A stretch of 64,000 bases of DNA from CAADGU01 sp035444285 (GTDB lineage Bacteria > Chloroflexota > Anaerolineae > Promineifilales > Promineifilaceae), in contig DAOMOK010000001.1 of NCBI GenBank assembly GCA_035444285.1, positions 558,001 through 622,000 of the forward strand. The letters run 5' to 3'. The first letter of the stretch is position 1; each line of letters opens with the position of its first letter. Made by a program: the position numbers and the translations under genes. The notes under the pieces are model-generated. The model was given only the letters and a program-made list of their open reading frames with translations. It searched no databases and had not been told where the DNA came from. This document shows positions 15,609 through 24,788 of this stretch, piece by piece.

Positions 15609-16252
15609 GCCGTCGCCATATGCTCCAGTATTTCCTTTTCACCGACGACGCCTTCGATGTGGACACGGCCGTTGAGTACCGTATGCGGCAAATAACTTAC
15701 CGAATACCGCTCCACAATGACCGGGAACTGGTCGGCCATGACCACAAAGACGCGCACATGCGGGCTGGCGGCAGCCATATTGGTCAGGGGGTGGGCCATC
15801 ATCACCCCGGCTTCATTGTCCGGGGCGGTGATCAATTCGGCGCGGACTTCCTGTTCCAGTTTGCTCAGTTGGATGCGGGTCAACGCTTCCGCGGTCATGC
15901 CGCGAAAAGAGACGGCCTGAATGGCGGCGATGAAAACGGTCATGGCGTAACCATGGGGCAGGCCAATCAACCGCACGCCGCAATCTTCGTGGGACACGGC
16001 CGTGCCGCGCATGACGCCAATAACAGGCCAGTAATCATAATTTGGTTGGCGCGGGCGCACCTCGCTAGAAATGGCGGCAAAATGGTCGGTCAGCGTCTGG
16101 CACAGGCGCATGGCTTCTGCTTCTCTGGGGTTTGTTTCATCTCCCCAGACCACCAGATGCACCGGCTCTGGCAAATGCGCCAGCAGCGCCGGTAACTGCG
16201 CCCATGTTTCTTCGTCAAAAGGGGAATCGGGTTTGAGTGTTGATTCAGTCAT
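15590..16252 (-). CDS. Thioredoxin/PDO-fold protein lacking the CxxC active site
   Basis: This 220-residue protein has the two-lobe layout of the protein disulfide oxidoreductase/AhpF-N family: LPEPVHLVVWGDETNP... in the first lobe and VRVFVVMADQFPVIVERYSV followed by a cis-Pro-like YLPHTVLNGR in the second. Normally each or the second lobe carries CxxC; here the equivalent positions show no Cys pair, and only single scattered Cys remain. It may be a structural or ligand-binding thioredoxin-fold protein rather than a redox enzyme. The ATG at 16252 is the only reasonable start; the ribosome site is weak. The 3' end is built on a heptamer repeat. It is the same way round as the GT-C gene upstream, separated by a hairpin. 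Confidence 0.65.
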   Translation of the reverse strand: MTESTLKPDSPFDEETWAQLPALLAHLPEPVHLVVWGDETNPREAEAMRLCQTLTDHFAAISSEVRPRQPNYDYWPVIGVMRGTAVSHEDCGVRLIGLPHGYAMTVFIAAIQAVSFRGMTAEALTRIQLSKLEQEVRAELITAPDNEAGVMMAHPLTNMAAASPHVRVFVVMADQFPVIVERYSVSYLPHTVLNGRVHIEGVVGEKEILEHMATAVTRDA

Positions 16253-16268
16253 ATGGTTCTATGCTGTC

Positions 16269-16296
16269 GGGCGATTTGAAAAATCGCCCTACAAAT
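16269..16296. repeat. Hairpin with CTACAAAT tail after the GT-C gene (REP-like family 2)
   Basis: GGGCGATTT (16269-16277) pairs with AAATCGCCC (16281-16289), followed by TACAAAT. It begins at the stop codon of the gene at 16289-17617. It could act as an mRNA 3' end stabiliser. Confidence 0.6.
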
Positions 16297-17617
16297 TGGG
16301 AATGATAAACCGGTATAAGGCTACCAGATCAAGCAGCGCCAGCGCCAGCCCCAGACTCAGGGGCAGCAGATAGGGCAAACGGGGCTGGCGGATTTTTTCG
16401 GCCACGATTATCACCCACGCGCCCAGACCTACGGCCGTAGCCAGCATCAACGGAATGAGCGCCGGAAACAGGTACCGCCCCTGATGCTGCACAAACGTTA
16501 GATTGTAGCCTACATGCAAGGCTAAAGTTAGCAGGGTGAGTGTTGCCAGAATGGTGAATTGTAGATTGGAAATTGGCAGGCGGCGCAGCCAGCCACGCGG
16601 TTGACCTGGGTCAGTGGGCCAGACAAAGGGGGCCAGGAGCAGGCCGGTCACGGCCGTGACCACCATCACCAGCAGCAGCCCATAAATCCACGGCGGCATC
16701 GGTACGGCCATCCAGCCAAACTGCCCCCAAAAACTATTGAACGTCGTCTGCAAAAAACGGGCCACCGTACCATCTAACCCATAGTGCGCCACCCATTCAC
16801 TGGTGCGAATCTGGCCAATGACGACGGCGTCATGCCGGGTCTTACCCAGAATATCCAGGCCGCCATACACAGCCATGTTCCGCCCCCACCACAAAGCCCC
16901 CAACAAAAACGCCGGGACAAATACGCGCAGCCCATTTCTGATAAGTTGCCGCCACTGCCCCCAGCCTTGCCAGGCAAGCGCCAGGGCAATCACTGGGGCC
17001 ATCAGGTAAACGGTGCCTTTGGTGAGAAAGCCCAACCCCAGCAGCAGCCCCAACCACCAGAGCAAACGAGACGAATCTGGCGTTTGGTCCCATGTGAGCA
17101 ACAGCAACAGCGTGGCCGCAATGAGCAGTTCGGCCAGGGCGTCATTGTTGGCGGAAGCCATCATAGCCAGGTGTTGCGGCAGGAAGGCGACCAGCACGGC
17201 CGTACTCCACCCCACCCACTCTTGCTGCGGCAGCAGCAGCCGGGCGATGACATACGCCAGCACCACCACACCGGCGCCCAGCAGCAGCGATATGAACCGC
17301 ATGGCCGTCAGCGAGCCGCCGCTTAACAGGAAAACGGGCGTTTGCAGCAAGTAATACAGCGGCGGCTGCCAATCCTCATAGGTAATGGGGGCGATGTCGT
17401 ACTCTGGCGCAAAGCGGGAACTGACCACCTCGTTACGGTATCGTTCGTCATAGTCGCCCCATTCCATCACCGGCAGACGGCCGTCGGCCAACTGCCGCAC
17501 ATAGTTATAATGGGCCGGTTCATCGGGGCTTTGCCAGGCCGGGGTCTGCCGGACATATAAAATGCCCACCCCAAAATAAGTGATGACAATAACGAGTAAC
17601 GGTATACTCTGACGCAT
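16289..17617 (-). CDS. Polytopic GT-C type glycosyltransferase-like membrane protein
   Basis: This roughly 442-residue integral membrane protein has about ten hydrophobic helices. An extracytoplasmic loop after the first helix contains WQSPDEPAHYNYVRQL, a sequence type seen in DUF2142 and PMT/ArnT-like GT-C proteins, where the acidic pair is close to the lipid-sugar site. These enzymes transfer sugars from polyprenyl phosphate donors to surface glycans. I use ATG 17617; a GTG two codons upstream is possible. It is divergent from the histidine kinase gene, and the two starts lie within a few bases of each other, so their promoters must overlap each other's coding sequence. Substrate not assignable. 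Confidence 0.72.
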   Translation of the reverse strand: MRQSIPLLVIVITYFGVGILYVRQTPAWQSPDEPAHYNYVRQLADGRLPVMEWGDYDERYRNEVVSSRFAPEYDIAPITYEDWQPPLYYLLQTPVFLLSGGSLTAMRFISLLLGAGVVVLAYVIARLLLPQQEWVGWSTAVLVAFLPQHLAMMASANNDALAELLIAATLLLLLTWDQTPDSSRLLWWLGLLLGLGFLTKGTVYLMAPVIALALAWQGWGQWRQLIRNGLRVFVPAFLLGALWWGRNMAVYGGLDILGKTRHDAVVIGQIRTSEWVAHYGLDGTVARFLQTTFNSFWGQFGWMAVPMPPWIYGLLLVMVVTAVTGLLLAPFVWPTDPGQPRGWLRRLPISNLQFTILATLTLLTLALHVGYNLTFVQHQGRYLFPALIPLMLATAVGLGAWVIIVAEKIRQPRLPYLLPLSLGLALALLDLVALYRFIIPNL

Positions 17618-20600
17618 GGGCACGGATTCTAACCCATTTAGCCTGATGCATCATTCTGTGCGTACTAAACGATTCACCTATGTGGCTGCCGCTTTGTTGA
17701 TGCTGCTGACCCGCCTGCTGCTGGCCGTGGTACTCTGGCAGCCATCGGCGGCAGTGCAGGTGCTGTGGGCGTTTGTCAGCGTCAATCTGGCGCTGTTTGT
17801 GGCCGTGCTGGCCCTGGCGCGTTTTTACACCCGACGTGATGCGGTTTATTTGTTTATTGGTATCGGCTACGTGGGTGTGGGGGTATTGGGCGCTTATTAT
17901 CTGGCGTTGTTGTGGTGGGCTTTAACCGATGGCACGGCAGCACCTCAGTTTGGCGTGTGGCAGACGGCGGCCGTTTTTTTGGCGGTATTTCTGGCGGGAA
18001 GCTGGTTGATATGGGTGCGCAGCGAAGAATGGCAGCCGGCGAAACGGTCGGTGTGGGTGGGAGGCACGGCCGTGCTGTTGGTAAATGTTGTTTACTTTGC
18101 CGTTATCAGTGGGTGGGCCGGTAACCGGGGGTATGTGGGCGGGCATCTGGCAACGGCCGTGGCCGCTACCTTCTTCCTCATCGCCCTGCTCGGTTATCTG
18201 CAAAAAAAACAGTGGCGTACCGACGCCTTTGAACATTCCCTTATCCTGGCGCTCATCATCATGTATGGCAGCCAGGTGTTGTTCATGGCCTTTGCCAACA
18301 ATTTCTTTGATGCCCTGGCTGTGGCCGCCCTCATCGCGCAGGCTGTGGGGTACCTGATTGTGCTGTTGGGGCTGCTCATCAGCATCATCTCCATCTTTCG
18401 CCAGGTGGAAATGATGGCGGCTGCCCAGGCCGAGGCAAACGAGACCTTACAACGAGAAATTAGCGAACGGGAACGTTTTGAGATGGCCGAAAATGAGCAG
18501 CGCCAACTGGCCGAAGCCTTACGCGAAGTAGGCATTGCTCTGAGTTCGGTGTTGGACTTTGACCGGCTGCTGGACATTCTGCTCGACCAGATGGCGCGGG
18601 TGCTGCCGTATGATACGGCCAATGTCATGTTGGTGCATGGGGATGAAATTGAAATTGGCGTCACGCGCGGCTATGGGCAGGATATACGGCCCGGAGCGCC
18701 ACACCACTTCCCCGTGGGGCGTATGCCCAGTTTGCAACAGTTGTTGCACACAGGCGAGCCGGTCATTGTGCCGGACACGGCCGTGTCTGACCTGTGGGTG
18801 AATCCCCAAGAATCCCCACACGTCCGCTCGTGGGCCGGCGCTCCCATTAGCATCAAGGGCGATGTGATAGCCATTCTGGCGCTCAATAACAGCCATCCGG
18901 GCTTTTACCAGCCAGAAGCCGCCGCCCGCCTCTCTGCTTTTGCCGGGCAGGCCGGCGTTGCCTTTGAAAACGCCCGCCTCTATGAGCAAGTGCGGCAGCG
19001 CGCCGCCGAACTTGCCACGCTCAACACCATCAGCCAGGCTATCTCCTCCACCCTGGACTTGCCGGAAACGTTGACAGTGATCACCGAAGGCACGGTACGA
19101 TTGCTACGGGTGGAAGCTGCCTCCGTGGTGCTGCTCGATCAGGTCGTCGGCGACCTGATGTTTGCCGCTGCTTCCGGTCTGGCCGCCGCCTTTGTAAAAG
19201 GGCAACGGTTGGCTTTAGGGCAAGGGGTTATTGGTTGGGTTGTGCAGAATGGCGAACCGGTATTGGTGCCAGACACTGAACATGACACCCGATATTTCAG
19301 TGATTTTGATGAAAAAAGCGGGTTCGTGGCCCGTTCGATTTTGTGCGTGCCCTTGCAGGCCAAAGGTCAAACCATTGGCGCATTGGAAGCCATTAACAAA
19401 GAAAGCGGCCTTTTTGATCAAGAAGATTTGAAACTGCTCACCCGTCTGGCGGCGCCGGCAGCAACAGCCATTGAAAATGCTCGCCTCTTTGCCCAGGCGC
19501 AGCAGGAAATTGCCGAACGGACGCGGGTGGAGATGGCGCTGGAAGCGGAACGTTCGCTGTTGGCGCGGCGTGTGGCCGAACGCACCGCCGATCTCAGCGC
19601 CGCCAACGCGGAACTGGCCCATGCCGCCCGCTTGAAAGATGAATTCCTGGCCAGCATGAGCCACGAACTGCGCACGCCGTTGAACGCGGTTTTGGGCATT
19701 TCGGAGGCGTTGCAGGAGGAGGTGTATGGGCCGCTCAATGAAAACCAGATCGTGTCGCTGCGCAGCATTGAAGAAAGTGGGCGGCATCTGCTGGCGTTGA
19801 TCAACGATATTTTAGACCTGTCCAAGATTGAAGCCGGCAAGTTGGAATTGGAATTGACACCTGTGCCGGTAGAGATGATTTGCCAGGCCAGTTTGCGTAT
19901 TGTCAAACAAAATGCCCACAAGAAGCGGTTGACGATTCATTCTTCTTTTGATGGCGCGGTGACGACCCTTCAGGCGGATGAACGGCGCATGAAGCAGATA
20001 TTGGTCAATTTGCTGGCAAATGCGGTGAAGTTTACGCCAGAGGGGGGCAAAATCGGTCTGGAAGTGGTGGGGGACACGGCCGTTGGTGTGGTACACATCA
20101 CCGTTTGGGATACGGGTATTGGCATTGCCGAGGCGGATATGGCCCGGCTGTTCCAGCCATTTGTGCAGCTAGACAGCCGTCTGGCGCGGGAGTATGGCGG
20201 CACGGGCCTGGGCCTCTCGCTGGTGCAGCGCATGATGGATTTGCATGGGGGCACGGTTGCCGTGGAAAGTGAAGTTGGCAAAGGCAGCCGGTTTACTATT
20301 TCTTTCCCCTGGCAGCAGGGCGAACATCAGTTACTACCCTTACAGGAAGCACAGCAGCTAGAAGGTGGCCTGGGGCGGTTCTTTCGGCTGGCGCTGGTAG
20401 TGGATGATTCTCCGGCAGCGTTAGGGCAGTTGAAGCGTTATTTCAACGAGTTGAATGTGGATGTGGTCGCCTTGCAAGCGGGGGAGGGGGTGGTGGAAAA
20501 AGCGGTACTGGTGCGCCCAGATGTGATTGTGCTGGACATATTGCTGCCGGATATTTCTGGTTGGGAGGTGTTGTCGCGCTTGAAGGCGAATCCACAGACG

Positions 20601-21182
20601 CGGCGTATTCCGGTCATTATTGCCTCGGTGATTGATGAGCGGGAAAATGCGCTGGCGGTGGGGGCGGCCGATTGTTTGTTGAAGCCGGTGACGCGACAGC
20701 AGTTGCACCGCGCTTTGCAGCGGTTGATGATTCAGGTGAGCCGGGGGAAAACACGGCCGTTCCCCCCCCTGGATTCTGTTGATAAACCGGTCCCTTCTGC
20801 GGCGCCAGTTGCCCGGCCCCGTATTTTGCTGGCCGAAGACAACGCCGCCAATATCCATGCCTTTTCCAATTACCTGGCAGCCAAAGGGTATGATATGATC
20901 GTGGTGCATAACGGCCGTGACGCCGTTGACCGGGCAAAACAGGAAAAACCAGACATCATTCTTATGGATATTCAAATGCCACAAATGAATGGGCTGGACG
21001 CCATTCGGGAAATCCGGGCTGATGCCAGTTTGAAACAGGTGCCCATCATCGCCGTGACGGCGCTGGCAATGCCCGGCGATCAGGAAAAATGTCTGGCTGC
21101 CGGCGCAAACGATTATTTGAGCAAGCCGGTCAGTTTGAAAGGTTTGTTAGAACGTATTGAGATACAGTTGTCGGGCGTTTAG
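17616..21182 (+). CDS. Hybrid sensor histidine kinase, membrane input, 2 GAF, HisKA, HATPase, 2 receivers
   Basis: This 1,188-residue membrane sensor starts with about eight hydrophobic helices (1-270), then a short coiled coil. Two GAF-like domains follow (about 310-455 and 465-620), then a long coiled segment, HisKA with SHELRTPLNAVLGIS (phosphorylated His near 682), HATPase_c with NLLANAVKFTPEG and a GTGLGLSL G2 box (about 785-900), and two receiver domains (LALVVDDSPA at about 925 and RILLAEDNAAN at about 1068, each with a phospho-acceptor Asp in DVIVLDI or DIILMDI and a conserved Lys). No HPt domain is present, so phosphate probably moves to an external HPt or the second receiver has a separate role. 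The next gene is also a receiver-kinase, suggesting a local phosphorelay. Start 17616 or ATG 17646; both are plausible. The signal is unknown. Confidence 0.9.
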   Translation: MGTDSNPFSLMHHSVRTKRFTYVAAALLMLLTRLLLAVVLWQPSAAVQVLWAFVSVNLALFVAVLALARFYTRRDAVYLFIGIGYVGVGVLGAYYLALLWWALTDGTAAPQFGVWQTAAVFLAVFLAGSWLIWVRSEEWQPAKRSVWVGGTAVLLVNVVYFAVISGWAGNRGYVGGHLATAVAATFFLIALLGYLQKKQWRTDAFEHSLILALIIMYGSQVLFMAFANNFFDALAVAALIAQAVGYLIVLLGLLISIISIFRQVEMMAAAQAEANETLQREISERERFEMAENEQRQLAEALREVGIALSSVLDFDRLLDILLDQMARVLPYDTANVMLVHGDEIEIGVTRGYGQDIRPGAPHHFPVGRMPSLQQLLHTGEPVIVPDTAVSDLWVNPQESPHVRSWAGAPISIKGDVIAILALNNSHPGFYQPEAAARLSAFAGQAGVAFENARLYEQVRQRAAELATLNTISQAISSTLDLPETLTVITEGTVRLLRVEAASVVLLDQVVGDLMFAAASGLAAAFVKGQRLALGQGVIGWVVQNGEPVLVPDTEHDTRYFSDFDEKSGFVARSILCVPLQAKGQTIGALEAINKESGLFDQEDLKLLTRLAAPAATAIENARLFAQAQQEIAERTRVEMALEAERSLLARRVAERTADLSAANAELAHAARLKDEFLASMSHELRTPLNAVLGISEALQEEVYGPLNENQIVSLRSIEESGRHLLALINDILDLSKIEAGKLELELTPVPVEMICQASLRIVKQNAHKKRLTIHSSFDGAVTTLQADERRMKQILVNLLANAVKFTPEGGKIGLEVVGDTAVGVVHITVWDTGIGIAEADMARLFQPFVQLDSRLAREYGGTGLGLSLVQRMMDLHGGTVAVESEVGKGSRFTISFPWQQGEHQLLPLQEAQQLEGGLGRFFRLALVVDDSPAALGQLKRYFNELNVDVVALQAGEGVVEKAVLVRPDVIVLDILLPDISGWEVLSRLKANPQTRRIPVIIASVIDERENALAVGAADCLLKPVTRQQLHRALQRLMIQVSRGKTRPFPPLDSVDKPVPSAAPVARPRILLAEDNAANIHAFSNYLAAKGYDMIVVHNGRDAVDRAKQEKPDIILMDIQMPQMNGLDAIREIRADASLKQVPIIAVTALAMPGDQEKCLAAGANDYLSKPVSLKGLLERIEIQLSGV

Positions 21183-21231
21183 GTGTGTATGCGTTTGTAG
21201 CAAGACCTGAATAGTTCCAGGAGAGACCGCC

Positions 21232-22323
21232 ATTAACGAGATTCCCCAAATTCTTATTGTGGATGATGAACCAAGTGCGCGGCAGACGATGGAAATGCTG
21301 CTGCTGCGGGAGGGATATGAGCTTTCATTTGCGGCCGATGGCTATGAGGCGCTGGCGCATCTGGATGAAGAGTCGGCCGATGTGATTTTGTTGGATGTGA
21401 TGATGCCGGGCATGGACGGTTTTGAGTTGTGCGAGCGGCTGCGCCGCAACCCCAAATGGCAGCATGTGCCCATTATTTTGGTGACGGCGCTGGACAGCAA
21501 ACAAGACCTGGCGCGCGGACTGGAAGCCGGGGCCGATGACTTTTTGCATAAGCCGTACAATGGGTTGGAACTGCGGGCGCGGGTGCGCTCCATGCTGCGC
21601 ATTAAACAGCGGCATGACGAATTACAGACGGCGCTGCAACTGCGGCAAGACCTGTCTAATATGATTGTGCATGACATTCGCAGCCCACTTTCGGCCATTT
21701 TGATCTCTTGTGATCTTCTGGAAATGGCAGTAGGAGCCGACTCCATGCCGCTGTCCACCATTCGTGGTGAGGCGGCGCGGTTGAGTGGTTTTCTGACGGA
21801 TATGTTGATGATGGCAAAGATGGAACACGGCCGTCTGATGCTCACCCGGTCTGAAGTGGACATGAATGAATCGGTCACGGCCGTGCGTGATAGTCTTGCG
21901 CCAATGGCCCAGTTGAAAAATGTGTCGTTGGCGCTGGAAACGCCGCCGCAGTCAGCCCGTCTGCTTGTGGACGCCAGTCTGTGGCAGCGAGTGCTAGATA
22001 ATTTGCTCACCAATGCCATTAAATTTTCGCCAACGGGCGGCGTTATCACCCTGCGGCTGAGTTACCCGGAACAGGAGATGGCATCTGGTGAGATGGTCGG
22101 GATGCGGCTGCGCCTGGAAGTGATTGACGAGGGGCCAGGCATCCCTGAAGAACACCAGGAGACGATTTTTGACAAGTTTAAGATTGTAGCCGCCAAACGG
22201 CGGGATGTATCCCAGGTGGGATTGGGGCTGGCATTTTGCAAGATGGTGGTGGAAGCGCACGACGGCCGTATCTTTGTGAAACCAAACACACCACGTGGCT
22301 CTATTTTTGTTATCGAGTTGTAG
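21232..22323 (+). CDS. Receiver-histidine kinase fusion, probable ATT start codon
   Basis: This protein of about 363 residues consists of a receiver domain (ILIVDDEPSAR at the N-terminus, DVILLDVMMPG with the Asp near 59), HisKA (NMIVHDIRSPLSAIL) and HATPase_c (LLTNAIKFSP, GLGLAFCKMV). No ATG or TTG lies between the upstream in-frame stop at 21208 and the receiver domain. GTG at 21259 would remove the first beta-strand. An ATT at 21232 has AGGAGAG 6-7 bases upstream and gives a full domain, so I call ATT as the start, which is rare. The gene follows the hybrid kinase by 49 bp on the same strand, so it is probably co-transcribed and may be its partner in a phosphorelay. Confidence 0.82.
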   Translation: MNEIPQILIVDDEPSARQTMEMLLLREGYELSFAADGYEALAHLDEESADVILLDVMMPGMDGFELCERLRRNPKWQHVPIILVTALDSKQDLARGLEAGADDFLHKPYNGLELRARVRSMLRIKQRHDELQTALQLRQDLSNMIVHDIRSPLSAILISCDLLEMAVGADSMPLSTIRGEAARLSGFLTDMLMMAKMEHGRLMLTRSEVDMNESVTAVRDSLAPMAQLKNVSLALETPPQSARLLVDASLWQRVLDNLLTNAIKFSPTGGVITLRLSYPEQEMASGEMVGMRLRLEVIDEGPGIPEEHQETIFDKFKIVAAKRRDVSQVGLGLAFCKMVVEAHDGRIFVKPNTPRGSIFVIEL

Positions 22324-22324
22324 T

Positions 22325-23218
22325 ATGGATTGGCTATCACCATTCTTGTTAGCGGTCGTACTCCTGGCCGGGTTTGGCATTGTCTGGTGGCGGCGGCGGC
22401 AGCACACGCAGGCCCTCCTGTCGTCTGTTGAGGTTGTCACCGTCCCTGATTTCTATTCACATCATCTGGACAATGCACGGCCGTTAACCATTTTCCTGCC
22501 TCCCCACTATCACCACACCGACCAGAGTTACAAGCTGCTGTTCATCAACGATGGCCAGGATGCGGAGGCGCTGCATTTGCGGCAAACGTTGGCGACGCTG
22601 TATGCCCGCCGCCAGATTGAACCGCTGGTGGTGGTAGCCATTCCCACCAATGAGGAGCGGCTGGAGGAATATGGCACGGCCGTTGCCGCCAACAGACGTG
22701 GTTTGGGCAGCAAGGCGGCTCTGTATGCCCGCTTTGTGACGAATGAGCTATTACCGGTTATCCGGCAAACGTTTCGGGTTAGTGAACGGGCGGTGGATAC
22801 GGCCGTATTGGGCGCTTCTTTGGGTGGTTTATCGGCCTTTGACCTGGCCTGGAATTTCCCCGATGACTTTGGTATTGTGGGTGTCATGTCTGGTTCCTTT
22901 TGGTGGACGGCGGCTGACGATGAAACCAATATCGAACCGGGGGAACGGATTGCCCACAGCCTGGTGCGGCAGGGACCAAAACGCGAAGGCCAACGCTTCT
23001 GGTTTGAAGCGGCCACCCAGGACGAAGTGGAAGACCGCGACCAAAACGGGGTGATTGACGCCATTCAAGATACGTTGGAACTGATAGACGAACTGGAAAA
23101 GATGGGCTACCGACGCGGCAAAGATTTAGTTTATGTGGAAATGCCCGGCGGCCGTCACAATTACGATACCTGGGCGCAGGTATTACCACAATTTCTACGT
23201 TGGGCTTTCCCCGCCTGA
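22325..23218 (+). CDS. Membrane-anchored alpha/beta-hydrolase esterase (Fes/EsD-like)
   Basis: This 297-residue esterase has one N-terminal membrane segment (about 5-22) followed by basic residues WRRRR, so the catalytic domain probably lies on the cytoplasmic side, or the segment acts as a signal anchor. The hydrolase domain shows a nucleophile elbow GASLGG (Ser near 158), a late acidic region, and a C-terminal GGRHNYDTW supplying the catalytic His. It resembles enterochelin-esterase and putative esterase families. The ATG begins one base after the stop of the receiver-kinase gene, so it is the third gene of that operon. The natural substrate is unknown, and no siderophore gene is nearby. 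Confidence 0.8.
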   Translation: MDWLSPFLLAVVLLAGFGIVWWRRRQHTQALLSSVEVVTVPDFYSHHLDNARPLTIFLPPHYHHTDQSYKLLFINDGQDAEALHLRQTLATLYARRQIEPLVVVAIPTNEERLEEYGTAVAANRRGLGSKAALYARFVTNELLPVIRQTFRVSERAVDTAVLGASLGGLSAFDLAWNFPDDFGIVGVMSGSFWWTAADDETNIEPGERIAHSLVRQGPKREGQRFWFEAATQDEVEDRDQNGVIDAIQDTLELIDELEKMGYRRGKDLVYVEMPGGRHNYDTWAQVLPQFLRWAFPA

Positions 23219-23236
23219 AAATAAAAGTAGCCGTTC

Positions 23237-23298
23237 AGACCTGACAGGTTTTTACTCGTTCAACTTGAAGCTTTGCAGGCCAAAAACCTGTCAGGTCT
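23237..23298. repeat. AGACCTGACAGG hairpin with 28-base loop
   Basis: AGACCTGACAGGTTTTT (23237-23253) is exactly complementary to AAAAACCTGTCAGGTCT (23282-23298). It lies in the convergent gap between the esterase and methyltransferase genes and could be a bidirectional terminator. Copies of the same stem occur at 53758-53788 and, with one change, at 54121-54153. Confidence 0.8.
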
Positions 23299-23330
23299 CC
23301 AGAGGGGCTAAACGCTTACAACGAAAATCC

Positions 23331-24104
23331 TCAGTTTCTGGCGCTCACATACAATTCGGTGGTGTAGAGGACGGTGACACGGCCGTCCACCTCATATGCC
23401 GCAAACAAATCCCGCAAAGCCGCCAGCATCGGCTCATACTGGGGATGCCCCACCAGCGGCATCATCGAAGAGGAGAGGGTGCGCCCTTCCAGCCCCGCAT
23501 AATCAAACTGCTGTGCATTCTCAAAAGCGCGATAGGCATGGGAATCGCCCAGAATATATTCCGGCCCGCGCTCATGTCCACCCTCACGGCGTGGCCGTCC
23601 CGTATCATCCCGCGCAAAACCCACCAGAATCCGCTCATACGCCCGCATAAAGTCTGACCCATCCACGTGCCGTGTATTCCAGACCAGGGCAATGTGCCCG
23701 CCCGGTTTCAGGATGCGCTGCCATTCGGCGCGGGTGGGTTCGGGCGCAAACCAATGGGCGGCCTGCCCCGCTATCACAAAATCTATGCTGTGGTTGGGCA
23801 GGGTGGTGGCTTCGGCCGTACCGTTGACGCTGGTAAAGTGGGAGTATTCGGCTAGAAATGTTTCCCCGGCGGCGCGCATTTCGGCATTGGGTTCCACGCC
23901 ATAGACAGGGTTGCCGTTATCCAGAAAGAGGCGGGTGAGCAGGCCGGTGCCGGAGCCAATATCGGCGATGACGGCCGTCTCCGTCAACCCCCACTCATCA
24001 CGCATGCTGGCGAGAACGGCCGTAGGATAACCAGGCCGATACTTCACATAGTGTTCAACACGATTGGAAAAACGTTTAGTTGGGGCGTTGTCAGACATAA
24101 CCAT
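23331..24104 (-). CDS. SAM-dependent methyltransferase (class I, UbiE/Methyltransf_11-like)
   Basis: This 257-residue soluble methyltransferase shows the SAM-binding motif I in VIADIGSGTGLLTRLFL, the acidic motif II in VYGVEPNAEM, and a post-II FVIAGQAAHWF, which is the pattern of the trans-aconitate/ubiquinone class. The HW pair is often seen in small-molecule methyltransferases. It is the last gene of a five-gene minus-strand run, 3 bp after the preceding methyltransferase. ATG 24104 is used; ATG 24098 is an alternative and has a similar upstream site. The substrate is unknown; the context of glycosyltransferases suggests envelope lipid or glycan modification. Confidence 0.8.
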   Translation of the reverse strand: MVMSDNAPTKRFSNRVEHYVKYRPGYPTAVLASMRDEWGLTETAVIADIGSGTGLLTRLFLDNGNPVYGVEPNAEMRAAGETFLAEYSHFTSVNGTAEATTLPNHSIDFVIAGQAAHWFAPEPTRAEWQRILKPGGHIALVWNTRHVDGSDFMRAYERILVGFARDDTGRPRREGGHERGPEYILGDSHAYRAFENAQQFDYAGLEGRTLSSSMMPLVGHPQYEPMLAALRDLFAAYEVDGRVTVLYTTELYVSARN

Positions 24105-24107
24105 TCC

Positions 24108-24788
24108 CTATGGTGCGTAGACAATAAGCCAGTAAATGTCCAGTGGTGCGGGCAGAGGGACTTTACTCCGCTTTTGGCAATGAAACCCACGGCTCTGGAT
24201 GATCTTGTGAATAGACGCGGCATTGTCTACATGAAAATGTTTTTCAAAGCCCGATAGACGGCGGCCAAATTGGTACAATTTGTTTTCGGTGGGCACGGTG
24301 ATGAGTAAACGGCCGTGCGGGCACAGTTTTTTCCGAAAAAAAGCCAGCGTATCATCTAACGGGGTTATATGCTCCAGCACTTCTGCGGCAATAATCACAT
24401 CCAACGAATGGTCAGGAATGAGGCTGTGGGCTTCCTCCGGGCTGTAGAGTTGCATGGTGGCGGTAGGGTAACTGCGCTTTTCCAGATGCAGACGGGCAGC
24501 ATCCAGTACAATATCCACACCATAAATTTGCCCGAAATCAGCCGTTTCTGCCGGGAACAGGATACCTGTGCCGCAGCCAAAATCCATCAGAGTGCGTTCG
24601 GCTGGGAGAGAGGGTAGGGCAACGGCCGTTTGCGCCAAATAGTCAGCCAACACCTCCACCCGCCGCCAGGCCATCCAGCGCAGCAGCCGGTTTTTATGCA
24701 GGTAGCTGGGAATCGCCATCTCATCCCGTGCATCTTTCGCCAGCAACTGCGCCATTTCCATCAACAAAGCGTCATCCAATCGGTTCAT
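24108..24788 (-). CDS. SAM-dependent methyltransferase of the glycan operon
   Basis: This 226-residue class I methyltransferase has the SAM motif TLMDFGCGTGILFPAE, then IYGVDIVLDAARLHL and DVIIAAEVLEHITPLDD, matching the Methyltransf_11/25 fold. The VLEHI motif is typical of enzymes that act on isoprenoid or sugar substrates. The ATG overlaps the TGA of the membrane flippase-like gene (ATGA), showing translational coupling. A basic, amphipathic N-terminus suggests loose membrane association. It probably methylates a lipid-linked intermediate built by the neighbouring transferases (inference). Confidence 0.8.
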   Translation of the reverse strand: MNRLDDALLMEMAQLLAKDARDEMAIPSYLHKNRLLRWMAWRRVEVLADYLAQTAVALPSLPAERTLMDFGCGTGILFPAETADFGQIYGVDIVLDAARLHLEKRSYPTATMQLYSPEEAHSLIPDHSLDVIIAAEVLEHITPLDDTLAFFRKKLCPHGRLLITVPTENKLYQFGRRLSGFEKHFHVDNAASIHKIIQSRGFHCQKRSKVPLPAPLDIYWLIVYAP

